The notes beneath the pieces are model-generated. The model saw only the letters and a program-made list of their open reading frames with translations. It had not been told where the DNA came from and ran no database searches. Both the position numbers and the translations under genes were made by a program. From Cyclina sinensis (Eukaryota; Mollusca; Bivalvia; Venerida; Veneridae), in the NCBI GenBank assembly GCA_012932295.1, contig JAAONU010000019.1, positions 17,617,908 through 17,681,907 of the forward strand: 64,000 bases of DNA. Direction: 5' to 3'. Positions 11,033 through 24,500 of the stretch are shown piece by piece. The first letter of the stretch is position 1, and each line of letters starts with the position of its first letter.

Positions 11033-13900
11033 AATGGAATATCCTTAAACGCTACAACTTTGAGAACGATTTTACTTTAGAGTTTATTTTACCTGCTAAA
11101 TAGTTGGATTACTGACAACGCTCGACAAGTTTCTTTTACATACAAAATTGCGTAATCAATCTCTGGATGGTTTGCAAAAAGGCATGGTTTAAAAACGGAG
11201 ATCATTGATATATGGTCACCGTAGTTTCTTTACGGAATTTTCCAGTAAGAGGCAGAAATATGTGGAAAATTTCCGTCGATCTTAATAATAGAGTTCTCGC
11301 CCCTAACAGTTAACAGTGCAACCTTAATTCGAAAACCATACACGAAATTGGCCAGAAAATGATTTGTATGCAGTCAGTTAATAAAAAATGCATGTATTAA
11401 CACAGCATCAGGTTCCAGGCTTCATAAAGAATAAACACTGAATATTAGAAATGAGCGAAGCTCTTAGGAATCACATCAAGTGTGCGATAAATCATTAATT
11501 AAAACTAAAACAAAAACCATTTCGCACATTTCGGTGAACGAAAGGAAGTATGAAGTAAAATATATATCCAAATGACAAAAAGACTTATCCATATATAGAG
11601 TATGAAGGAAGTTGGATGATACATTAAGCTACATGATATCGCACTTTGATTATTCCAACACGTACAAAAGACGATGAAATAGTACAAAAAGCTATTAAAG
11701 CCGGGCTGCTGGTTACAGCCATTGGTAGTTTCAGTTGAAAAGGTTTTCTTTTTCATAATTTGTTCACAACTATTTACAAGCTTTATGAGCCTTCATCATT
11801 TATTGTTCAGATATATTTGTTTATTTGTCGTCCTTCTTTCTGACTCAATTCTTTTGTAATTCGTTTCATTAACAATATTGCTTAACAACATTCCGTTAGT
11901 TTATATATATACACACACGCAAGCAAGCAACATAAGATATAACACAGTCTAGTGCTTTTGTACAAATGCTTGAAGGGCAAGTTTTAACAGTAATTACTTG
12001 TCTTAATAAGAAAATGCTAGATTTGAAAAGAGTTTAGTAAATAAGTTAAACTAACTGTCTGTAACCTGAAGAACTACGGAATATGTAACGAAGTTAAAAC
12101 TGCAAGAGATAACATAATACTGACACTTGCCTTCTGGGCTGTAAGATTAAGTTGAGCTCAAAAGTACGTTTGAGGATTACTTGCAGACCTTGACTACTGG
12201 ACTACGAAAATATCTTTTTTACGAAAATACCTTGTCAAAACGGTGGCATATAATGTGGTTCAACAACATTATCTGTTCTCTTTCCTTCACATATGTTTTA
12301 CGTAAAAACAAAACAATGCCCACTTTTTGATCTTACTGATTAACCTTTGCATTTTCAGACATCCTCTCAGATATTATCAGTTTCAAGATCTATTCTGTGA
12401 TAGAACTGAAGCTAGTACAAAATCGCTCTCTAATTCAGCATTCTCAAACATTTTAATATTTTGAAAAATAAATGAATTGAAAAGAAAAAGAAAAACAACA
12501 AAATCGGAATCACTCAACTTTAAATGCTTAATTTAGTGATAGAATGTATAGCTATTCGAATATGTGGCACAGCAGTGCGCGACAAACGCATTTAACTCAA
12601 CACGATCAAATATAGTGTTGTTTTTTGATACAGTTACAATATTTTTATAATTCTAAACTCACACAATTGAACATTGAATTTATCAACTTGGTGCTTATCA
12701 CATAGATTTTCACATTTATTCAGCCATGCTTCAGTATATCTAAACTATATAACATTACTTTCAACTGCCTTGGCTGTTTGAAGTAGCTTGGTTTAATGGT
12801 TAAGCATGTTTGTATTTCCAGCTCCTTCAACAAGTAAATGAGTCCCCATAGAGAAATGCATATAGTAACAACTGTGAAGTACCATCAAAGATAATTCGTA
12901 TTTGTAAATGCATTTTCAAATTCAGCTGTAGTAAAATATTAAAGGATGTTGTAAATTTTAAAATATTTATCTACAGCCTGTTTTGTTGTTTGTTTAGATG
13001 GCCTGTGGTGAATATATAGATACACATTTGTTTAAAAATTGAATACTTTTACTAATGCTCTAAACATTGTTTTGTATGATTAACTGTTCAAAACACGATG
13101 AAAAAGAAGAGAGAAACAAAAGGAACAGTAAAATATATTGGGTGAGGCTTTGATAAGTAGGATTGATAAAACTACCATGTCAACCAGTCAAGCCTGACAG
13201 TAACCATTTCTAGTATCAACGAAAAAAACTTTATAACGTCCAGATGCTTTAATAGATTTTAACTAAACATGAAGCTGGTTATTTTTAGTCCTGAACTGTT
13301 CGTTCCAAATATATATATTGGCACAACCATCATTCCAAAAGTAATATCTTGGATACCCTCTTAAGCCAGAAAATCGTATATTTCAGGGAGATCCACCAAA
13401 TGCTTGACTGTTGTCCAAGGTCTGAATTGCTGATGAACGGAATTGACCAAGATTGTATACAAACCAAAAATAAATTTTGTATAATTCAGTTATTTTAGTT
13501 AGAACTAACATCCATACCAAATATTACGCTATGCCTTGTAAGTCGCCACACAGACAGGCCTCCACCAAGTTTTTCGACATGATAATTTATGGTCTTTACC
13601 TGCCTGTAAATAGTTGAATTAACTGTTTCCAGAAACTCCATTTATTTCTGCTTTAAGCATTTCAAAACCAAACTTATTCAATAAAACAAAAATATTTAAA
13701 ACGATCAGTAGAACAGATCTGACAAAAATGGTTGTAACTTCCACCGAATGCAAGAAAATTTTTGATGTACAGTTATTTCTAATTTCTCATTTTTCTGTGA
13801 ATCATGCAAGTACATGTCAGTATTTTCAATAAGCGTAAAGCTGTTTAAATGAATTCATATTTTTTGAGTAACGAATTAGTTAAAACTTATTTATTTACCT
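11033..13900 (+). repeat. Segmental duplicate unit C, downstream part
   Basis: No gene is seen. The stretch aligns with 21330-23500 (unit E) and in part with 15780-17050 (unit D). Landmarks are AGCTTTATGAGCCTTCATCA (11777), AATAAATTTTGTATAATTCA (13468) and AAGTCGCCACACAGACA (13539), each with a slightly changed partner in unit E. The order of some blocks differs from unit E, which implies rearrangement after duplication. Confidence 0.7.
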
Positions 13901-13904
13901 CGAT

Positions 13905-14095
13905 TGGGAAGCATGTTCCTTGTATTTTTATTAATCTCTCCCGATGACTACTTTCTGGGCTCAAACCAGTACTCATACCTACAGTGAGGAATGCGGGATA
14001 TTACTGTAGACTCTCACCGCTGGTGGAATTCGAACCAGCAACCTCCGACTCGGGAGTCCGGCGCTATAACCCCTCGAACACTGCTCCTCGGCGAA
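13905..14095 (-). mobile_element. tRNA-derived SINE
   Basis: On the minus strand the head reads GAGGAGCAGTGTTCGAGGGG and then TTGCTGGTTCGAATTCC (B box). The body ends in GCTTCCCAATCGAGGTAAAT. That 3' body is shared with the elements at 31255-31330 and 58990-59178, so they form one family. The insertion lies between units C and D. Confidence 0.8.
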
Positions 14096-14099
14096 CAAC

Positions 14100-17000
14100 G
14101 AATTAGCAGATTGATTTCTTCTGATCTGTTTTAGTACCAAGTGCTACAAGAATACTAAGTTTGTCGTTAATATATGTTTACGACAATAACAAAGCGTTGA
14201 AAAGTAGTTAAAAGAGACGCGATAAGAAGTGGTTATTAAGAATCTGTAGTGCAGATCTAAGCTATAATGCTTGGGTGTGTTTAATGAAGTTTAGGGTGTA
14301 TAAAGATATAAGGTAATTGTTTCAATATGTGCATTTTAAATGAAAACAAATAAATTCAAAAGCATTTGTTCTTAAGTCATTGAATTATCAATAAAATTCT
14401 TTCACCAAAAATAAATGATAACATACCATTTAGTATTTCAAATGTCATTTAAAATAATCTTTGAGCAAAAGCGGCTTCAGTGTCAATATCTATTTTAATA
14501 TTCAAAATCTTATATGCAAAACTCTTCTGGCATAAGATTGTGTATCAACATGTTATGGCAAATAATCGCGTGAAAATCATTTGAGGCAAAGAAGCAGTAT
14601 TGCATATATGTTCGACAAAAATCGGAACATGTTTCTTATCTGAGAAAGGAACAGCACGGCAGATACACCCTTTGTGTTTCAGCTTAAAGGGTTATCAAAC
14701 TACATTTTGTGACGCATCGGTCAGTTTCCTACCGGTGCCTGCGTAGTTTTAAGATATCTGGCGTTTAACACACTTGTTTCCTGTAAATGAACATTTTAAA
14801 AATCATTCAAGAATATTTTCTTGATAATTAGATTAATAGCGGATATGACTTAAATCAGAAAAAAATTGTCATATACTAATACTGTTATAAATTATATAGA
14901 TTTCGCTATAACTACAAACAAAACTTCTTTGTCTGGTTCATATATTTATAGTTGTAATCCTCCCAACAAGATAACTTTCAACTGTCGACGAACACTTTGA
15001 GAGAACGTAAGAAATGCTACAACATGACGAATTATGTCTCATAAATAGCTGAACAGTAATAACTGTCAAGTAGATTTCACTCGAAAAAAAACAGCTCTGT
15101 TTTGATGCGTCTGTTTGTGATTATCTATCCAATATAACTAAGTTTTGAAAAGTAGGTTTTCGGAAAATGTGTTGTTCATTTCATATTGAGTTACTTTTGT
15201 ATGTTTACTTGTTTATTCTTAAACTCTCTTATAAGTCAGAACATTTCGAATAAATGTCGTAAATATCATTTAACATTTTGACATTATATTTTAAATTAGT
15301 AGTTTTCTACGAAGAGCAATAAATGCACTTTTGGCCCAAATGTGCGGACGCGTAATAGGTCAATTGTCTTGAAAATTTATGTTTGAATCGGTTGAAGGTT
15401 GGTTTTTTTCCTGCACAGGCCACTAAATTACCCTTTGAAGTGAACATCTGTTATTTTTAAATTCAGTTACAGTAATTAATGAACTATATTCCATCATCAG
15501 GTTTAACTGCAAAAAAGATTGGAATATTTTGAATATAGAGAATTAATTTTATACAACTGGAGCTAAAGACTGAAGAAGGTGAGAAACCGTCAAGAGTGTT
15601 AAATCAATATAATTATCAAAACATCAAGATCAATTATAATTCTTCCTTGAGGCATTCAGCATTGTCATATGCAGTCAAAATTAAGCAATTCTATACTCAT
15701 TACATCTAAATAATATTCTGCATTTAAATCAAATTTGCATTTAAAAAAGGCTGATAGCACTTGATTAATTAGCTACAGTAATGTCGGGATAGCTAAAATA
15801 GTTTTCTTTCTTATTATGATGTTAGCATCTATGTACAAGCTCCAGGAGCTTATATACAGTAATCTTTCAGAAATATCTGGTTATTCGGCGTTCTCCTTAC
15901 TTGCTACAGTCTTTAGTAATTTCGCTTTGTTAATTACATTGATTAACATCATTCCATTAGTTCTCATATAAACACGCAAACCAGCAACAAAACTAACTAA
16001 GTATGGTGCTTTTGTGCAAGTGCTTTAAGACCAATTTTAAAAGCAGTAATTTGTCTTAATAAGAGAAAATGCTAGATTTGAATATAGTTAGCTGGCTTTA
16101 ATAAATGTTTGTGAGTTGAAGAACGAAGGAAGATGTAGAGAAATTGAAACTGTAAGAGGTAACAAGATATATCGACACTGGACTTCTGGGCTGTAAGATC
16201 AAGTTAAACTTAAGGGTGCGTTGGGAGGATTTATTGCATACATTGATTACTCAATTAAGAATATATGTTGTAAAAATTGTGCTATATAATGTTATTTAGC
16301 AACCTTATCGTTTCCCTATCCTGTTTATATTTTTACATAAAGAAACACGATTTTGTCCTACTGATTTACCTTTGCATTTTCAGACAACTTCTTTCTTTTG
16401 ATATTCTGAGATCCAGATCTGTTCTGTGAAAGAACTGAAGCTAGTCAAAAATTAGTCTCTACTTCAGCACTCCTAAACGTTTGAATACAGGAAAAGATAG
16501 CATAAATTTATCTAAAGATGAATTTTAAAAGAACCCACAAACAAGAACAAGTTGTCTTGGTAAATAAACTCCAACTCACCCATCAGCTCGACAATGGTGC
16601 TCGATTATTAATGGTTACACATGACTGTGCCTATATTTCTCTACGTCAACAAATATACATTTGAAATATAAAAGTTATCCTAACAATTAAATGAGTCTCC
16701 TTTGAAAGGCATACAGTAACATTCGTCAAATATCGTAAAAGATACTTCTTATCTGTAATGCATTATTTAAATATGGCTGTCGTAAAACATTTTAAGGTGT
16801 AATAAATTTGTAACTATTTAGTGACTATCCGTAGAGTCTATTGTATTGTTTGTTTAGATTGTGTGTGGTGAATAAATAGGTATGCATATGCCAAACACTC
16901 GCATTTTTATAAAGTGTATGTCTTACTTATTCCCAAAACACTGTTTTTCTAGTCAACTGCTCAAAACTATGTCAAAAGAAGAGAAAAAGAAAAAACTAAC

Positions 17001-17820
17001 AAATATTGGATGAGGCCTGGCTAACCATTTCTTTTATCAATAAAAACATCGTAAGGTCCAGATATGTTGGTGGAGTGTAACTTAACATGAAACTAGACTT
17101 GTTCTTTCTTTGTTCCTTACATGTATTTGACATAACTAATATTTCAAAAGTAACAGACTGAGTTTTTTTTGATTTCATTAACTTATTTAGGTCAAAACGT
17201 AAATTTTGTGTCTAAATTTTATTCAAATTTTATGACCTATGACCTTACAATGAAATTAAGCTTCGTCATTTTTTCTGCAGTTTTTAGCAACTTGTAGAAC
17301 AGTTGCAGCAATATATCATTCCACGGCACACGGTCATGGAAAAATTGGAGAGGCTTTAAATAAAACTAAATCAAACACATGATTAGAATAGTAATGTATA
17401 TATAGGAGCAGTTTCATTATTCCTTATGTTAAAAAGGTTAACAAATAATTAGTTTCGTTTTTCTTATAAGACTCCTGTTGAAAAAAGACTGCCAAATTTT
17501 TTGGAGATGCCTCATTACTAACCTAATGTTTCCAAATAATCAAGCACTATTTTAGTTTTAGTGAAAGCCTCATTTTTGCAGACTTTCGAATTCATTGTGT
17601 ATTCATTGATGTTTGTCGTATATGTAAAAAAGCAACTACTGAACTGTTTGAGTCCTACATTTTATGTATTTGCTCTCTGTATCTAATATTTTACGTGTCT
17701 GTATTTAAAGGCTGTTTATAAGTAAAAAAATAGATATTTATATCACATTTAAATTTTTTACGAATGCAAGAATCTGAATGTCTTTCTATGTTTTTGTCCC
17801 AGTTGAGAGGGACATATTTT
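14100..17820 (+). repeat. Segmental duplicate unit D
   Basis: It aligns with unit B/C from AACAAAGCGTTGAAAAGTAG (14188; the same bases at 8572) through the exon copy, and with units C and E further on (TCTGGGCTGTAAGATCAAGT at 16186; related sequence at 12137 and 22195). Apart from the broken exon copy no coding sequence is seen. Confidence 0.7.
14533..14697 (+). pseudogene. Exon-1 copy D (broken)
   Basis: The copy starts like the intact exon (AAGATTGTGTATCAA, MANNRVKI) but has TGA where the conserved TGT cysteine codon stands in the intact exon, and it later shifts frame. The 3' end (GTGTTTCAGCTTAAAGG) is still recognisable, so the copy spans the whole conserved module. Confidence 0.8.
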
Positions 17821-20212
17821 ACAACAATGATTCATGATTATTCTTTTTGGTTAACATTTTCAAACAATATATATCCTTCTCTACTTGGCATCGTCTTGGT
17901 ACTGAATTTCACTTTACCTCAAAGCTCATAAAAAATTATTTTGTATTTATTTTTGTTCTACTTTTTACAATTTGTACTGTAGCATTCTATGATGTATGAT
18001 TTATGTATGTATTGATATAGAACATGTCAAAAGCGTTCGTTATTGGGTAATGGATGGTTTAAAAATATTCCACAAACCTTTTGCATCTTTTTTCTTATTG
18101 TATAAATGAACTTTCCACAGACAGAAAAGGACATTGATATTTGTCTTTTTTTGTTTTTACAATATAAATGAGCAATCTAAACAATTCAAAACATTGTTTG
18201 TTTGTTTTTGTTTGCAAATCTGCATATGAATAGAAATATTCTTTAATGCTAGCCGTTGGAATGGCTTAACTCTATTGATATTTCAACATAGTTATCATAT
18301 TGTATCAATAACAGTCTTAAATTAAATTGATACGTAATTACTTCATGAAAGCTGCCTGTTGTCATTAATCGAATTTCACTAAGTGAAATATTGCCTGTTT
18401 CATTACGTGTTAATCCAATTCAGAAAATAGTTTACTTTCGTACTATCATAATATTACAGTTTGAACTTTATTACCGAAAGTGTGTATCGGTCCATAAGTG
18501 TTTTTTTATCTATTTTATTTATTTTATTTTATTTGTTTTGTAAAGAAAACTGAAATAAGAAAATACATGCGAAAAAGGTTAAAAAAGTTGTGTGAAATAC
18601 AAAGATAGAAAAAGTTGCAAACTCCGTCCGTCATCATCACTATCTCTCGCTTTTAACTTCAATTTTATATCAATAAAAACTCAATGCATTTTGTGAGAAG
18701 ATATACCTAACTGTTAGTTATGGTAAGTTGTTCCCGATGACAGATTAGGATTTGTATTTTTTTTAATAAATCAAGCTGTGAACAGTGTCAGCAAAGTATT
18801 ACCATAGTTATATTAGTTTCTTTCAGTAGAATTATGTAGTTATAATAGAATTTTATAGCTTTTGAAGACAACCCAAGAAGCTTTCATTCTAGTACTAAAA
18901 TGTCTGTTTCAGGTTTGTCGTAATAAAAGGTAAGGGAGTTCACTTTAAATGGTGTAAGCATGACTAAAATAAAGAGAGAAAGAAGGATAGGAGCTTGTTA
19001 CATGTTGATAATCTTAGTAAATAGTGGTACAAATCAAGTCAAAGGATTGGATAGAAAAAAAAATATGTATAGATTATAAGACTTCCAGCCTTCATAAAAG
19101 TATGACATGAAGCGGAAAGCTCTGTTGGTAGACCATCGGTATGTCAATCCTAGGGCCTGGTATATTTTTCCATGACTGACAAGTTATCACGGAAACGAGT
19201 CTAAAAGATTATTTGTCTCTAACCTCTGATTCAAGAGAGGAAGCAGTCAGTCGCATTAAAGAAAGACTGGATACCAAACTGGTTCGATACCTGGTGACAC
19301 TTCTTAGGTAAACAGACCGCCGGGATATCTCCGGAAAGAGGTTGAAACTGCTGTAAAACCACAATGAAACAACGTGGCAAATGCACGAGACTGCTTAAAG
19401 TGCATTAACTGATCTGTTAACACCATTTTTGCACATAATATTTACTGCATCAATCATAACAAAGTCTTAATCAAAACGCAAAAGCAATTACAATTAGCTG
19501 TCTTTTTATGACTAAAAAAGCGATAAACTATGGCAGACATAAGATATAATAAATTAAATTTTCAATCACTACACTCAAAGGACATAAATGAGAGTTGTGT
19601 CTTTGAATACAAAAAAAAAATTATTGCAATTAATAATCAAACAGGGGTGTCTGCAGAATTGTAATTAATGGTGTATGTCTCTTGAAAAAAATACACCGAC
19701 AATATTGGATTTATATAATAGCAGAATGCGTAATGTGGTTTCTTAGGCTCTTTTTAGTGTTTTTGTTTATTATTGATACTGCGCTTTACAATGCTTACCT
19801 TTGAGAGTTTCTGTCCTTGTTACTGGCAAAATTATCAGCTTCACAATCATATCCTTAATTGGCTCGGCATGTGGTTGGCAGTGTCGCGGTGTTATTGTGA
19901 GAATGTATGCTCGTTTTGATAATAATAAAACAAACAATAGTGTCCTGTTGATGAATGTACAGTGTCAACGAATGGAAAAAATAGTATTTTAACATAAAAT
20001 GACGAATACGTTAGGGAGTGTTAAAGAGATTTAGAGAGTAAAAAGTAATCAGACAATTGGTTCATAGCCATTATAGCAAAAAATGATACATACAGTACCG
20101 ATAGTAATTCGGATTTGGATTACTAAAACAGAAATACATGATACTTTAATGCTTTGTTGTTTAACTGCTATGTGACTTAACACTTCTTTTATTCCACTAT
20201 CACAACAGTGCA

Positions 20213-20445
20213 ATGAATTTCAAGCGTGGATATTTTCAGCATTTTATTTTGTGTATTTTTACATTTATTTGCAAGACACATACGACAAAAGATTGTGTCT
20301 ATCAGTATGATATGGCAAATAATCGCGTGAAAATCACGTGTGCCAAAGGAGCAGTGTTGCATATAGTAGACCAAAATGGGAACACGTTACTTACCGGAGA
20401 GACGTACGGTACGGCGGATACACCCGCTGTGTTTCAGCTTAATAG
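20213..20445 (+). CDS. Olfactomedin gene exon 1 (signal peptide + module)
   Basis: ATG at 20213 begins the only intact exon copy of the array. The exon ends AATAG before GTATTT, leaving two bases that complete an arginine codon with the first base of exon 2. A CACAACAG directly before TGCAATG could be an acceptor, so a non-coding exon further upstream is possible. Confidence 0.85.
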
Positions 20446-21516
20446 GTATTTGACAGAGTATATTAATTTTGCTGGTTTTTTTTCTTCATAAATCATAAAT
20501 TTTTCATATGACTCTTAAGGAATACAACTATACGTCAGAAATCCGTAAATATATATGTGACATGAATATATATTTTGTTATATAATTAACTTTACCAAGA
20601 ATACTTTTTTGCAATCATGGACTCTAGCAGTACATCCAAGGTGCAGATGTCAACTTCCTTTGAAATGTACCAGAGACCGGTACATTTTTTAGGTAATTGT
20701 GTTTGCACTAAGTGAAACAGAGAATTTTCATTAGTGCGTGCATTGTCTGGCTTTAAAAGAAGCATTTGTTAGCCATGTGTTTCGGAAGATCAGAATTAAT
20801 TAACATTAGATCGTCTGACACAAGGACTTCTTCGAGCATTCTTGAACATGTCCTTAGAAAATGCATTTGAACTAATGAGTAATTCTACATTTTCTTATTA
20901 ATTAAAGCTTTATACCTGAAGATTCGAAGAGTAGTTATATAAATTGTTTTTGTATGGCAGGACTTCGATAGCAAAGATAGTATGTTGTTGTTTACTAAAC
21001 ACATAAACAATATCTCGAGTGTTCAGAAACATAAATATAATTCTTGCAATTCATATTTACGTCACCGTAAGAACATTAAATTATTTTTTGATTGCGTACA
21101 GCTACTGTATCATAATCAACGCCTGATTAAGTCATTCGTGGAACACATACTGTCTTTACTTGCCTGTTTTGATATTTTTAGTTGACTGAAAAAAACGAGT
21201 TCTCTTACAGCGATAGTGTCGCATTCCTCTGAGGGACTCTTGAATCATCCGCTTATTTTGCTTGTCTCGGTGTCAGATTGATTGGCCTACATTTGAATGT
21301 GTTTGACCTTTTTTGATATTCAATAAACTAATCAAAACAGTCAGTAGAGCGGATCTGACGAAAATGGTTCTTACTTTCAAAAGAGATTTTTGATGTGTAT
21401 TTATTTCTGATTCTGGTTTTTGTGTGAATCGTGTTTGTACATGTCGGTATTTTCAATAAAGATTAAGCTGTTTAAATGCATTCATGTTTTTAGAGTAAAA
21501 ATTAGTCTGTATGTTG

Positions 21517-21547
<31 letters not shown>

Positions 21548-24500
21548 TGTGTGTGTGATCGTCTTACGTGCAACAACAGTTGAAGACTGAAAACGCAAGA
21601 CAGTGAAATCATTAAATCAGATCTAAATTAATCGGTGAAATATTCAGCTCTTATATGCAGTCAAAATTATGTTAAAAAGTATTCTAATTACATCTTATTC
21701 TGCCTTAAAATCAAATTTGCGTTTTTAAAACAGTAAACATTTGCTACAGTAATGCGGTGCTGCTGGTTGCAACTAGTGGTAGTTTCACCTGAAAAGGGAT
21801 TTTTTTTCACAATTTTGTTCACTACTATTTACTAGCTTGATGAGCCTTCATCATTAATCGTTCAGAAATATTTGTTTATTTTGGCGTCCTTTTTACTGGC
21901 TTTCGGTCTTTGGTAATTCGTTTCATTAATTACCTTGCTTAACATCATTTAATTAGTTCTCGTATATACACGCATAAACCATGCCATACAACACACAGTC
22001 TAGTGCTTTTGTATACATGCTTTAAAGCCACTTTTACAAGCAATAATTTGTCTTCATAAGGAGAAAATACTAGATTTGAACAGAGTTTAGTAAACTGGTT
22101 AAACTAACTGTCTGTAACTGTCTAAAACCAGGGAAGATTTAAAGAAGTTTAAACTACAAGAGGTAACATATAATACAGACACTGGACTACTAGGGCTGTA
22201 AGATCAAGTTGACCTCAAGAGTGCGTGTGAGGATAGCTTGCAGACACTGACTACTCAACTACGAAAATATATTGTCAAAAGCGGTCCGCATATGTTATTA
22301 ATCAACAATATATCTTCCATTTCCTGAACATATTTGTTTACTTAAAAAAATGCATACTTTTTGGTCTTACTGATTTATCTTTACATTTTCAGACATACTG
22401 TCGAATATTATTAGTTAACATATCTATTCTAGGAAAGAACTGAGGCTTGTCTAAGATCACTCTCAGAATTAGCGCTCTCAAACTTAAACACATTTTTAAG
22501 GAAAAAAAGACAGAAAAGGAAACGAAAAAGAAAGAAGAAAACAGCAAAACAAACGAAATCGCTCAACTTTGAATGCTTAATTAACTGACAGACAGTATGG
22601 CTTGTGAAATTTGTTGAAAAGCAGTGCGCGAAGAACACAAATAAGTATAGTGTTGTTTTTGTGGTTGAATATAGTAACAATATTATTATAATTCTTAACA
22701 CACACAAATTATCATTGAAATTATTAACTAGGTGCTTATCACATTTAATAAGCCATGCTGCATTTTTCTTAACTGCCTCGGTTGCCTTAATGGTTTAACA
22801 TGTTTGTACTTTCAGCTCCTCTAACAAGTAAATGAGTTTACTTAGAGAAATAACTGTGAAGTATCATCAAAGATAATTCGTATTTGGAAATGCATTTTCA
22901 AATTCGACTGTAGTAAAATAAATATCTAAGGATGTAGTAAATTTGCTAATATTAAATGACTACCTCTACAGCCTGTTGTGTTGTATGTTATTAAAACAAA
23001 TATTGGGAGATGCTTTGATAAGTAGGATTAATGAACCTATGCAGTAAAATACCAGTCAAGCTTGACAGTAACCATTTCTTATTTCAACAAAACATCATAA
23101 CGTACAAATGTGTTAGTGGATTGTAACTAATCATGCAGCTTTACATTTGGTTATTGCCCTGTTTTTTCCAAACATATACTTGACACAACTATCATTTCAA
23201 AAGTAATATATTGAATACCATCTTTATATTTCATTAAATGCTTGATTGATAACCAAGGTCTGAATTGCTAATAAACTGAACTGACCAAGATCGTATACAA
23301 ACTAGAGATAAATTTTGTATAATTCAGTTATTTTAATGAGAGCTATCATCCGATCCAAACATTACACTATACATTGTAAGTCGCAACACACACAAGAGTC
23401 TCCCCTTGTCATCACCTGCCTGTAATAGTTGAATTAACTGGTTTCAGAGACCGCATTTACCTCTGTTTTGAGCATTTCAAGAAACAAAACCTATTCATTT
23501 AATTGCTTAATTTTTATTTGCTTTGCTTCCCTTCCTGTATTTTCTCCTGCAATTTGATAAATTACGTCTTTAAAACTACCTGTTAAAATTTAAGCTATAT
23601 AACTAAACGAAAACGATGAAGCATGTAATACAAAAGCGGACGTTGATTCTGATGTCTGTTTTGTGCTTCTCTTCCGTTTCAGAATCCATAACAAAACATT
23701 AGCAACGGAAACATTTAACACATTACTGTCACAGTTTTGCTTACTGGTGTTTCCCGTATGCTAGATTTTAGTATGAAAATTTATATCAAAAAAGAGTACA
23801 CATTCAATGATTTTATCTTCGTTTGGGAGTGAAAAAAGTACACAAACTGTTTTTTTGTCTTAACACGACAGATGAAATGGAATAAATATATCAATTAGAC
23901 ATTTAACATGTTAAGAGTGGAGTCATTTCGGAGGACGCATATCAATTTATTTCAGAAAACAGGGTTGAACTAGTGTTAGAAAGTCAATACCATCTTACTG
24001 TTGGATGCAACCAAATAATTTTAATTGTGTTAAACTGAGTAATTCAAATAAGATTCATACACAACTTTGGCATTTTCGTGAAAAAATACCTTATGATAGA
24101 TGTCACACATACTTTTAATTATAAGAAAAAAATAACTTTATCTACTTTGAATACCTTGGTCGTTAATTATATATTGTGAATAGTATACATCTAATCCAAT
24201 GTTAGTTCAATAACTTTCGGTATGTGAAATTACTCGACCTTACACATTTTTATTTCGTTTTCTAACAAGAAGTGACAAGTGTGATCCTGACTTTTTTAAT
24301 TGTTTTTGAAACTATTAACCTATTCACTAGCCACGCAATACTTATTTCGATTTCGAACAATGAAAGACAAAACAGGGTACAATGGTTTAATTAAACTTGA
24401 AAGTCTTAAAACAACAACTACATTTAAATAAATTGTTATAACGTTAGTGATCAGTAATACTTGATAAGTGATAACGAAATATTACTTGTTTGTTGTCGTC

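Larger units (their letters stand above)
17830..23480 (+). repeat. Segmental duplicate unit E (carries the live exon)
   Basis: The upstream part matches unit A (860-2940). The part after the exon matches the end of unit A (8030-8420), and 21330-23480 matches unit C. This is the only unit whose exon copy has a start codon, signal peptide and donor. It directly precedes the remaining exons of the olfactomedin gene. Confidence 0.75.
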
